Of a stretch of DNA of 44,556 nucleotides, positions 31,287-38,395 are shown piece by piece. Below the pieces are notes generated by a model. That model was given only the letters and a program-made list of their open reading frames with translations. It was not told the origin of the DNA and searched no databases. The position numbers and the translations under genes were made by a program. The stretch's first letter is position 1. Every line of letters begins with the position of its first letter. This DNA comes from Magnaporthiopsis rhizophila (lineage: Eukaryota > Ascomycota > Sordariomycetes > Magnaporthales > Magnaporthaceae): NCBI GenBank assembly GCA_003049465.1, contig PYSS01000191.1:1-44556 (forward strand), read 5' to 3'.

Positions 31287-32641
31287 TCAATGATTCTGTT
31301 GTTCCATCTCCCCATCCACCATGTCAGGCTCTAGGTCTCGTATGATGCTTTTGATGATGCATCGGAAGGTCTCCATGCTATCCTCGAGGATCTTCTCGAT
31401 GATCTCGTCCAGGTTCGCCAGCTCTCTCTGTGACTGCTCCATCTCCCTCTTCATCTTGCGGAGCTCTATTAGTAGGCAAACATCTTTGTTGAAGCATCGC
31501 AAGCTCTCCACGTTATCCTCAATGATCTCACCCAGGTCTGCCGACTCTCTCTGTCGCTGTTCCATCTCCCTCTTCATCTTGCTGACGTCTACTTGTCTTT
31601 TGATATTTTTGACAAGGCGTCGGTGGCGCCACATGTTATCGTCAAAGATCTCGTCCAGGTCCGTCGTCTCTCTCTGTCGCTTGCGCCGCGGAGGCATAAC
31701 GAGGAACTTCCCGTCCTGGACCTCCCGCTCGTAGAGCCCCCGTTTGTTCGCAATATGCTCCGAGTACCAGGCTGTCTTCCCGTACTGGTGGTAGTCTCTA
31801 TCGAGAATGTCGCGTCATGGTAGCCATTCTGCGAGCGCGTCTGCTCCCGTCATGCAGCCGAGTCGCACCGCCAGAGTGATGCATATGAATTTGACCGCCA
31901 GATACTTGTAAAGGGCCATGGCGATATCGGAGATGAAGAATGACTCCTGTCCCAGTCTCTGACACAACGCCTTTAGTTCCCAGGGTGCTGCGTGTTTCTC
32001 TGCTCTGATGTGGCCTGCCGCTTTCTCGAGGTCGAGAAGCAATCCCCTCATCTCCTTGACGGTCGTTGGGTATCCGACTCGCTGCCACATCTTCGCTGCC
32101 CAGACCTCAACTGTCGCTCGGAGGATGACATCGTCGTCAGGGCCTTCGACCACGGTGTTGCCCTGCTCCGGGTTGAGAGACCAAAACTTGTCAAGACGTG
32201 ATGGTTGGGTGTTGGAAGAGGCGAGACCCATGACGTATCCGATGCCGTACTGGCTCCGTTGTCTCGTCATGCTGTCTATCTTGTCGTTGTCCATGTAGCC
32301 ATTGCCAGGTTCGCCGTTAGTGCTGTCTTTCGCCTCATCGGCGCAGTCATGCGCCTTTTTGGCAGCCTGATCCCTCTCGTCCTGTGTCTCGGCTGCTCCG
32401 GCCTTGTCGGCCCCCGGTGTCGGCCCCGGTGGCAGCTTCAGGCATTTTGTCGTTGATGAAGGTCGGCGCCTTCGCGCGTGCCTCGGCCTCCGACAGAGAC
32501 ATCCTGCCGACGTATTCTTCCACGGGCTTGTGCGTCGCGGAGGCGTTCTCGTGTCTCTCCTCTCTGTCGGAAAGATAAAAGTCGTTCCGCCGGCTGTTTG
32601 GACTGTTCTGGTCGTCAGGTGGCAGCCCCGTCGGGGTTCAT
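31287..32641 (-). pseudogene. broken gene for an unknown protein with a C-terminal coiled-coil repeat
   Basis: Three consecutive open segments read as one protein of about 450 residues from the ATG at 32641, but with three lesions. The C4 run 32626-32629 and the C5 run 32411-32415 (plus strand) each look one base too long, and an in-frame TGA lies at 31815-31817. The two downstream parts (32294-31815 and 31697-31287) are in the same frame with no other stop between them. The charged composition, and the sensible reading after the shift across a duplicated GADTGAD-like stretch, support one ancestral frame. Visible parts: a charged N-terminus (EEYVGRMSLSEAEARAK), a middle globular-looking domain (about 155-310) and a basic PPRRKRQRE start to three 41-residue helical repeats. 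No known domain is recognised. Alternatives: sequencing errors in G runs, or two separate short genes starting at 32294 and 31697. Confidence 0.5.
31330..31697 (-). repeat. three tandem 123-nt repeats encoding a 41-residue coiled-coil unit
   Basis: The motif around GATCTCGTCCAGG (plus strand) recurs near 31401, 31524 and 31647, that is every 123 nt. On the minus strand the units share L-x-E-I-hydrophobic-D/E-N or D-x-M, then an R-rich helix, then KMKREMEQ. The heptad-like charge pattern predicts a coiled coil. The last unit is the most diverged. Confidence 0.75.
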
Positions 32642-33133
32642 CCGTCGCGCTGGCGATCCCGGACTTTTCCGTTGACGGAGACGAGGCTGGTTGTCGGTCG
32701 CTTGGTCAACGTTGGTCTGGTTATGAAATGTCCGGATGCAGGTTCTGGGAACGGCTCTTAAATATCGGCCGCGGGTCCAAATCGAAGTTTTCGCCACCCC
32801 TACTGAGGTCGATCTGAGGGCGACTTGACAGGATATTGGGATGACTCGGATGAGATGCCCATACGCATGTCGGGAAATAGTCGGGGAACTTGTCTGGCGG
32901 CTGCAAACCTTAAGACTGTCCCTGCCTCTCGTCTTCCTTATCACCTTTCGCCGTCCCGTCGGCGCGAGACTTGCTGGCGGTGGCGGCCTGCTCAAGGTTG
33001 TCGCGGCGAGAATATGGATTGGCGTCGAGTTTCGTCGGCGACTTATTGGGTTTGTTGGTCGTCGCGGTCGGATTTGTGGGTATTCCTTCTTTTCCGACGG
33101 GGCCTTGCCCGGAGGCTTCCTGCCGTTATAATC
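32642..33133. other. decayed linker between two broken minus-strand genes
   Basis: On the minus strand two overlapping frames each look partly coding downstream of the chromodomain: one begins DYNGRKPPGKAPSEKK, the other runs to KGDKEDERQGQS before a TAA near 32910. The reading seems to pass from one to the other, as after a frameshift. The remaining 250 bp up to 32642 should be the 5' flank of the next broken gene. Confidence 0.35.
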
Positions 33134-33382
33134 TCATATCAACACGGCCGCTGTCTGTGCTATGGTTTCTTCAGACTGCCATCCATTGTACTCTGGCCCG
33201 CATTCCTTGTATTTTACCAAGCACTCGGTGACGGGTCTCTTTTTGTAGCCTCTCCGGCGTTTGTTCCTCGCCGTTAAACACTCTTTCGATTTAGACCCTG
33301 CCCGGGGGTGAAGTATTCTATCGGCCCAGTTTCGGCCAGGACCCGGCGAGAGTGAAGGCATCGAAACGACCGGGTGTACCAT
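33134..33382 (-). pseudogene. chromodomain protein, truncated or decayed
   Basis: An ATG at 33382 opens 82 codons ending at TGA 33134-33136. Residues about 19-80 resemble a chromodomain: a W-x-DRIL start, then CLVKYKECGPEYNGWQSEET, matching the family pattern LVKW-K-GYGPEYNxWEPEEN, followed by an alpha helix IAQTAAVLI. Chromodomains bind methylated histone H3, and also occur at the C-terminus of Ty3/gypsy (chromovirus) integrases. The same frame continues after the TGA with charged sequence, and a second frame continues further, so the natural protein was probably longer. No integrase core is visible upstream, so a stand-alone chromodomain gene or a small retroelement relic are both possible. 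The Cys replacing Tyr in KGY and the Tyr in place of Trp in KWK are departures from the usual binding-cage pattern. Confidence 0.5.
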
Positions 33383-33625
33383 TCAAAATGTTGGAATCGA
33401 GTTTGTAGGCCAAATCGTATATCTTTCCGGCACTGTAAAGAGACCGGCCTTTTAAAAGGAGAATTTCCGCTCTTCACTTTCTCGGAGCGTTGCAGCCCTC
33501 GTAGTCTGGACCTTCGAGGAATCCGAGCATCAGGCGCGGTCTCTATCGATCCTCCCGTGAAACCCGCCGCCCGTTCGAGGGGATAGATACACGAAAGGCA
33601 CCCGCAGCAAAGCCCCCGCGAGCGT
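33383..33625. other. short flank upstream of the chromodomain remnant
   Basis: The minus-strand frame here has no ATG start (it opens with TTG). No supported feature. The stretch separates two broken minus-strand genes. Confidence 0.4.
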
Positions 33626-34322
33626 TTAAAATACAAGCAATATCAAGGAAACCCAGCACCCAGGTAAACACGCGGTCCCGCTCTCCACCTCATTCGCCGC
33701 CGCCGCGGCTCCCACCACGAGGGCTACGGCTAGGGCCAGGCCGATCACTAGACCCAGGCCGGATGCATACCAAACCACGCGTCAGCAACCTCCACAAGCG
33801 GACAAAAACAACTCGCAGCAAGCCCAAACTTACACGACTCTCGATCTCGATCTCCACATCAGCAGGATCCTCCCTCCGCCGCCGCCGGCGCTGAGCAGCA
33901 GGGGGTACCGCAACGACCACGATAGGCGGCTCCTCCGCGCCGCCGCCGCTCTCACCGGCAGGACGCGTAGCGAAAAGGCGTGGCTCGCGTCCGGTTGCGG
34001 CCCCGGCGCCGCCGCCGCCTTCTCCCGCGTCCACGTCGCCGACCCCCGCATTGCGCCGCCGGTCCTCCCTCCGCTGCTCCCGCTCCGCCTACCGCACCGC
34101 CCGCCTCGCCGCCAGCCTCTCCTCCTTGTCCCGCTTTACCCTCGCTGCGGCGTACCTCAACTGCAACACGCCCATGACGCACGCAAACACGACGAGGATG
34201 CCCAGCCCCACCAGGATGGCGATTACCCCCGGCGGCGGCGTCGCCGAGTTAAGATCGTCGGCGCGACGCAGCAGCAACGGAGGGCCGGAGGGGGTCCTCC
34301 GGGGAGGAGGTGTGTTGCCCAT
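33626..34322 (-). pseudogene. putative membrane protein interrupted by an in-frame TAG
   Basis: An ATG at 34322 opens a frame with an N-terminal Pro/Arg-rich stretch, one membrane helix at about 32-55 (VIAILVGLGILVVFACVMGV) and a helical Arg/Glu-rich tail. It meets TAG at 34089-34091 after 77 residues. The same frame then stays open for about 85 codons with matching charge (AEREQRREDRRR..., later DPADVEIEIES), so the TAG looks like a nonsense change of CAG. A possible intron 33748-33836 (donor GTGTAA or GTAAGT, CTGAC branch) leads either to an immediate stop or, with the first donor, to a second hydrophobic helix ending in TAA 33626-33628. Alternatives: a functional 77-residue protein ending at the TAG. 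The start overlaps the end of the next upstream ORF by 74 nt in another frame. Confidence 0.42.
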
Positions 34323-34926
34323 CGGTGCTGCTCTCCGGGGATACGGAACGGGCGGCGGACCCGAATGAGGAGGAGCAGGAGGACACGGCGGATATGGTGT
34401 CTGCAGGAACCGTTGCCGTTGCGCCGCCGTGTCCGTCGCTGTGGTGGTGCGTGTTGGTTGACCGAGTGGGCGCCGCTGGCGACTGTGCGCGTCTGTCGTG
34501 GCCCCCGCCGCTGGACAGACAGGAGGAGAAGGAGCCTATGGGCGCAGAGGATGGATGTTCTGTTGTTTCACCTCTTCCTCTCTGGCGCCGTTCTCCAGTC
34601 TCGTGGCCCTCGTCCGGAGCCAGCTCCGGGAGGGACCGGTGGTGCCGGAGAGACGGGGGATCTACGAGGGTGGCCTCTGAGGGGACGCTGCCGTATTCCT
34701 TGCGCTCGATCTGGTTGGTGTTGTTGTTGGGGGTGTGGTGATCGCCCTTCTCGACATTGGCTTCTGCGGCCTGCAGACGCTTGTCCCGGAGAACGAGGAT
34801 GCCGCAGACGAGAGGGATGGCAAGCAGCACGGTTAAGAATACTATGGCGAACCAGAAGATTATGCGACCGCTGGGGTCATTTCCGCCCGTGTAAAAGATA
34901 ATTGGAGTGATGGTTGTGTTGTTCAT
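34249..34926 (-). CDS. single-pass membrane protein of unknown function, 225 residues
   Basis: Single open frame from the ATG at 34926. A short outer N-terminus with an N-glycosylation sequon (NNTT) is followed by a membrane helix at about 22-46 (IIFWFAIVFLTVLLAIPLVC) and RDKR as a stop-transfer signal. The remaining 175 residues are a polar Ser/His/Pro-rich, disordered-looking tail, probably cytosolic. No signal peptide precedes the helix, so a type III (N-out) topology is likely. No family recognised. Its C-terminal 74 nt overlap the next membrane ORF on the same strand in a different frame, which suggests either a frameshifted fusion or an alternative end. Confidence 0.5.
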   Translation of the reverse strand: MNNTTITPIIFYTGGNDPSGRIIFWFAIVFLTVLLAIPLVCGILVLRDKRLQAAEANVEKGDHHTPNNNTNQIERKEYGSVPSEATLVDPPSLRHHRSLPELAPDEGHETGERRQRGRGETTEHPSSAPIGSFSSCLSSGGGHDRRAQSPAAPTRSTNTHHHSDGHGGATATVPADTISAVSSCSSSFGSAARSVSPESSTDGQHTSSPEDPLRPSVAAASRRRS

Positions 34927-35070
34927 AGTAGCGGTAGCAGCGGTCGTCGTTTTGCTCTGACTACGGAGCTGCTCTTGTCAGTCCTGCTCTCTTTCCAGCC
35001 GATGGACCTGCGATGCTCTTGGACCGTCGCAGTTCACTGCACCCCTTTCTGCCACCCAAGTAGAAGCACC

Positions 35071-35163
35071 TTAATAGCAGAGCCTGAACCACCAGAACAG
35101 AAACAGAACAAGAAAGATTGCGGTGCCGGCAATCGCGATCCCGATGATGGCGGCGACCGACAT
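35071..35163 (-). CDS. 30-residue membrane micro-ORF (MSVAA)
   Basis: ATG 35163 to TAA 35071-35073. After MSVAA come about 20 hydrophobic residues (IIGIAIAGTAIFLVLFLFWW) and a short RLCY end. It is the third of three tandem minus-strand micro-ORFs with this plan. The first two residues after Met (SV) and the IIxI start are shared with the ORF at 35539, suggesting possible common origin. Too short for confident coding evidence; it could be chance. Confidence 0.35.
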   Translation of the reverse strand: MSVAAIIGIAIAGTAIFLVLFLFWWFRLCY

Positions 35164-35416
35164 GTGGTTTTGATACCGCGGGACAAATGATGATGGCTTT
35201 CGCAGCGTTGGTAAATATGATGGATGGATTCAGAAGAGTAGACACGGAGAGAGACTCACTGGAAATTTGGTAGGAGTCAATAGGATGTGTCAGGCTTTGA
35301 TATGACCTGCTGGTGTCCCTTGCGTCAGCTTTTAACTCGACCCCTAGATTTAGATGAGCCGTCAATGTTTTCCATTGCGACAAAGAACCAACCTTTCCGG
35401 AATGAGGAACCCTTTA

Positions 35417-35539
35417 TCAACGAAGCCTCCTCTGGAAACAAGAGACGCAGAGTCCGAAATACACAAAGGCCACGAAGACGAGAAGCACTATGCCGACAAG
35501 CACGCTGGTGATGATAATGATGATAGTCTCGACTGACAT
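35417..35539 (-). CDS. 40-residue membrane micro-ORF (MSVET)
   Basis: ATG 35539 to TGA 35417-35419. MSVET is followed by a strongly hydrophobic Ile/Val/Leu/Phe segment of about 25 residues, then CFQRRLR, a positively charged end that fits an N-out single-pass protein. It begins 77 nt downstream of the stop of the preceding micro-ORF, with no TATA box seen between them, so the two could share a transcript. Confidence 0.37.
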   Translation of the reverse strand: MSVETIIIIITSVLVGIVLLVFVAFVYFGLCVSCFQRRLR

Positions 35540-35616
35540 GTGCTGTTCGCCACCTAAAAACTCCGAGGCCTGGCAGGACTCTGGTGAGGTAGGAACGCTA
35601 CTGCATAGGGGAGTTC

Positions 35617-35721
35617 CTAGTCGCGCCGGAAAAACTTGGTGTATACAAAGGCGCCGACGACCGCGAGAAGCGGTATGCCAACAACGGATGCGGCGAGTGC
35701 CAGGGTGACCTTGGCCGGCAT
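35617..35721 (-). CDS. 34-residue membrane micro-ORF (MPAKV)
   Basis: ATG 35721 to TAG 35617-35619. MPAKV is followed by a hydrophobic helix (LALAASVVGIPLLAVVGAFV) and YTKFFRRD, a basic end. The frame is open upstream to another ATG at 35877, which would give 86 residues. The TATA box at 35906-35913 places the transcription start near that upstream codon, so the inner ATG is more likely. Confidence 0.37.
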   Translation of the reverse strand: MPAKVTLALAASVVGIPLLAVVGAFVYTKFFRRD

Positions 35722-36299
35722 GCGGTAGGGCCTGTCAGATGCCCGTTGAGAGCGGAGAGATGCTGGAGCGTCAAAAGTATTGCCCGGCAGTGCAGACAGG
35801 AAAGTGTTCGTGAGTAGGCGCGGGTGTGGGCCAGGAGTATATGGCTCGGCGTTGTGCTGCTTCCTCGTCAAGAGCACTGGACCGCCGACTCTGCAGCCAG
35901 GTACCTATTTATACATGACGCCGCGGCTCATTCCCTGCCAGCACGCTCCTCGCCCATTGAGTTGGGCCATCCGTCAAGCCTCCCGCCAGACCATGGGAGT
36001 CACCCGTGTTGCACGGCAGCACGTTATTTCATGGAAGACAAGGTGGGGGTGTGGCATGTGAGGCATGGAGTGCCGCTGGATTCAATGTGTTCCGTACGCA
36101 GACGAGATATTTACAGAAAAGCAAGAGATGCACGCCGAGTGATATAAAACATTGCTTCCGATGGTCCACCACGCCGTGCCTGTATTGAATGTACCCCATC
36201 TGTTTATGAAAGTTCGCGAGGGAAGCCATGCAGGAGGATGCTTCCATTCCTGTGGACGACGGAGCCGAGCCAAGCACGCTATTCCAGACAGAAGCTCCG
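35722..36299. other. region between the micro-ORF array and the next membrane gene
   Basis: About 580 bp containing the TATA box at 35906-35913 and the 3' flank of the gene at 36300-36986. The remaining frames are short and unsupported. Confidence 0.5.
35906..35913 (-). promoter_or_regulatory. TATA box upstream of the membrane micro-ORF array
   Basis: TATAAATA on the minus strand. A transcription start about 30 nt downstream would leave a 5' UTR of about 155 nt before the ATG at 35721. No comparable box was seen before the second and third micro-ORFs. Confidence 0.5.
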
Positions 36300-36986
36300 T
36301 CACAAGGCGACGCCGATATCGTGCGACGGCGTCCGCACGAGGGACCTGCCCCTCGTCGCCTCGTCGCCCTCATCCCCGCCGTCATCCAGTCCCGGACGAT
36401 CCCTTCTCAGGATCGGGAGCTTGAAGCTCGCAATGATGTCGGCCGTCGTCGGGCTCGCCACCTCCTCCAACGCCCTCGCCGCGGCTGCCCACTTTACCGC
36501 AGCCGCCGTGTTGATGGCCAGTGGCGTCGTGGTCCCTCGCCAGCCGAAGTTGGGCCGCGGCGGCATGACCCTGAGGGCCACCGGGGAGGGTGGCCGCGGC
36601 TGCGGCTGCTGCTGCTGCTCGGCCATGGGCGGGGACGGGGGTGTTGTGCTGGGCGGGGACGAGGCCGCCTTTGTAGACTCGGATGAGGCCCCATTGCTGG
36701 ACGCAGAGGAGGCGGCCACATCGCCAGATGCCGGCGAGATCGCCGCGCCGGATGGAGATGATGAGACCCCCTGGCTGGGTGGACGGGCCTCCTCGTCGTA
36801 GGTGGGCTGGCGGCGACGGTGACGGCGGCGGCGCCTGCGCTGGAGGTTGAAGCAGATGGCCACGGCCAGTATTACGACCATGCTCAGGGAGAGCAGGCCG
36901 ACCAGGATCAGGATGCCGGCCGTGCTGTCTGGCACGACCTGGCGTGGGAGCAGGAGGGTGAGATGGTCCCGCGGCCGGGGCTTCAT
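36300..36986 (-). CDS. single-pass membrane protein with Arg-rich and Ser/Pro-rich tail, 228 residues
   Basis: Single exon from the ATG at 36986. A short N-terminus containing LLLPRQ precedes a membrane helix at about 22-48 (AGILILVGLLSLSMVVILAV), then a dense basic stretch (QRRRRRRHRRRQ). The rest (about 60-228) is Ser/Pro/Ala-rich and probably disordered, with a slightly more ordered segment VKWAAAARALEEVASPTTADIIASFKLPILRRDRPG near the end. The plan (short outside, one helix, basic stop-transfer, long polar tail) is the same as in the 225-residue protein at 34249-34926, although I see no clear sequence identity. No known domain. The N-terminal region could instead be an uncleaved signal anchor. 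Confidence 0.6.
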   Translation of the reverse strand: MKPRPRDHLTLLLPRQVVPDSTAGILILVGLLSLSMVVILAVAICFNLQRRRRRRHRRRQPTYDEEARPPSQGVSSSPSGAAISPASGDVAASSASSNGASSESTKAASSPPSTTPPSPPMAEQQQQPQPRPPSPVALRVMPPRPNFGWRGTTTPLAINTAAAVKWAAAARALEEVASPTTADIIASFKLPILRRDRPGLDDGGDEGDEATRGRSLVRTPSHDIGVAL

Positions 36987-37332
36987 CTGGAGCGAATGGT
37001 GTTGGCGGCCGTGACGGTTCTTAGGCGCAGTTGATGTGATGGGCCGGGTTCACAGCAGCCTTCGGTCTAAATGGACGGCAGGAAAAGAATGAAAGGCAGG
37101 AGGGGAAAAAGAGAACAGGCAAGAAAGTAAAAAGAACAAAGGAGGAATCCAGAAAATGGGAAAAAAGCGAGGGGACAGACAGGCCCTCCATGACGAGCAT
37201 ACCCTACAGCCCCAGACCAAGACGCCTCCTCCCTTGACCGAGGGGTTAAGCTTCCGCCGGTCCAGGCCATCTGCGCCCGGCGCCCGGGTCCAAAGTTTGT
37301 GCAAGCTCCGGCGGGGACGGAAGCACGCAGAC

Positions 37333-37375
37333 CAGAAAAAAAGCGATACACCAAAAGGCCACTCAGTAGGTACAT
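37333..37375 (+). repeat. left arm of a 43-bp inverted repeat flanking the PPOX gene
   Basis: Matches the reverse complement of 38569-38611 at 42 of 43 positions. Weaker similarity extends outwards (about 9 bp with two transitions) and inwards through an AGCATTTCCT-containing pyrimidine-rich stretch. The pair encloses 1279 bp, with one gene inside. Confidence 0.85.
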
Positions 37376-37512
37376 CAACAACCTCCCTTAAAAGAAGCAT
37401 TTCCTCTCCTGTTTCCTCTCCTCTTTTCTTTCCTATTTTTTTTTCCTGTTTCTTTTCCTATTTTCTTTCCTATATGTTCAATCTGGCAAGGAGATTTATT
37501 TGGCCGGGGTTA

Positions 37513-37538
37513 CTTTTTTTGGTGTATCGATTTTTTTC
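37513..37538. repeat. partial third copy of the inverted-repeat core
   Basis: GGTGTATCG flanked by T runs, in the same orientation as the right arm (38569-38611), but lacking the GGCC part. It may be an internal duplicate of the element or a low-complexity coincidence helped by the T runs. Confidence 0.45.
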
Positions 37539-37579
37539 CGGGATACGTGGGAAGGTATCCAGTGTAAAGACCGGCCTCT

Positions 37580-38395
37580 TCAGCCACGCGCGCCACCAAC
37601 CCGCACCGGATCCCTTCCCGTCAACACCAACACCAACACCAACGCCAGCACCAGTCCAATCCCCAACCCAAAGGCAATCCCCTCCCTCTGCGCCGCCATC
37701 CGCGCCCTAAACATGGCAAACCACATCCCCAGCGCCCCTCCTCCGGTCTCTCTACTCCTCGCAGCCTTTAGCGCCGGCAATCCATCCAAACTCCAGGCAT
37801 TCTTCCTCCTCTGGTAGTCGACCCACTCGCCATCGCGTTCCTTTTTCGCCCAGGCCTCGTCCAGCGTCTTCCTCTCCTCAAACACGTCCGTCTCATCCCC
37901 TTTTCCTTTTTCTTTTCCACCTTCATCCCCAGTTCCATCCCCGGCATAAAGCGCCCGCCTGACCATGGGAACGCCATACCCGCAAGACGTCGTGACCTTC
38001 CACACGTCCAGCACCACGATGGCGCGCGGTGCTTTTGGCTTCGGGAGCCCACCCATCTCGACCAGCAGGGCGGCTAAGCGTGCTTCATCGGTCCACTCGA
38101 CAACCTCGCGCGCACGGCAGTAGAGACGCAGGATCCGGGGTGCGGAACCCATGGACATGAACATGACGGTGGCGCGCCCGTTCTCGTACAGGTGCGCGAG
38201 CGTCTCGCAGCCGGAGCCTGTACGGTCGACGTAGGCGACGCGGTTGGGCGTCAGGACGGATAAGGTGGACGACGGAAGACCCTTGGGGGACAGGTTGATG
38301 TGCCGGCCGTGCGTGGGCGCGGTGGCGAGGAAGTAGACGGGTTGGCGGAGGGCCCAGGCCGTTAGATCGGGCGTGAGGGAGGGGAACTCCTTCAT
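37580..38395 (-). CDS. PPOX-class (pyridoxamine 5'-phosphate oxidase-like) FMN-binding protein with C-terminal membrane anchor
   Basis: Single exon, 271 residues, from the ATG at 38395. Residues about 1-140 form the split-barrel: FPSLTPDLTAWALRQPVYFLATAP, then HINLSPKG, YVDRTGSGCETLAHLYENGRATVMF and RLYCRAREV. These are the marks of the widespread fungal PPOX family that binds FMN or a related flavin or heme. Function is usually unknown; true pyridoxine-phosphate oxidase activity should not be assumed. The CGYGVP segment near 138-143 is also common in this family. A Lys/Glu-rich linker follows. The C-terminus carries one hydrophobic helix (about 238-258, IAFGLGIGLVLALVLVLVL), so it may be tail-anchored. 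The gene lies wholly between the arms of a 43-bp inverted repeat. Confidence 0.85.
   Translation of the reverse strand: MKEFPSLTPDLTAWALRQPVYFLATAPTHGRHINLSPKGLPSSTLSVLTPNRVAYVDRTGSGCETLAHLYENGRATVMFMSMGSAPRILRLYCRAREVVEWTDEARLAALLVEMGGLPKPKAPRAIVVLDVWKVTTSCGYGVPMVRRALYAGDGTGDEGGKEKGKGDETDVFEERKTLDEAWAKKERDGEWVDYQRRKNAWSLDGLPALKAARSRETGGGALGMWFAMFRARMAAQREGIAFGLGIGLVLALVLVLVLTGRDPVRVGGARG

Larger units (their letters stand above)
36987..37579. other. intergenic region with the left arm of an inverted repeat
   Basis: About 590 bp between the membrane-protein gene and the 3' end of the PPOX gene. It contains the left inverted-repeat arm (37333-37375), a pyrimidine-rich stretch similar to sequence beside the right arm, and a partial third copy of the arm core (37513-37538). 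The short open frames are not supported. Confidence 0.6.

Noticed and set aside
33134..33165. A very short intron around the TGA of the chromodomain frame
   Set aside because: The only GT...AG pair there spans about 26 nt, below any known fungal intron minimum.
34080..34165. An 82-nt intron (GTACGC to GAGCAG) that would remove the TAG in the membrane-protein gene
   Set aside because: It has no branch point or pyrimidine stretch and shifts the frame into an unrelated reading; a nonsense change is simpler.
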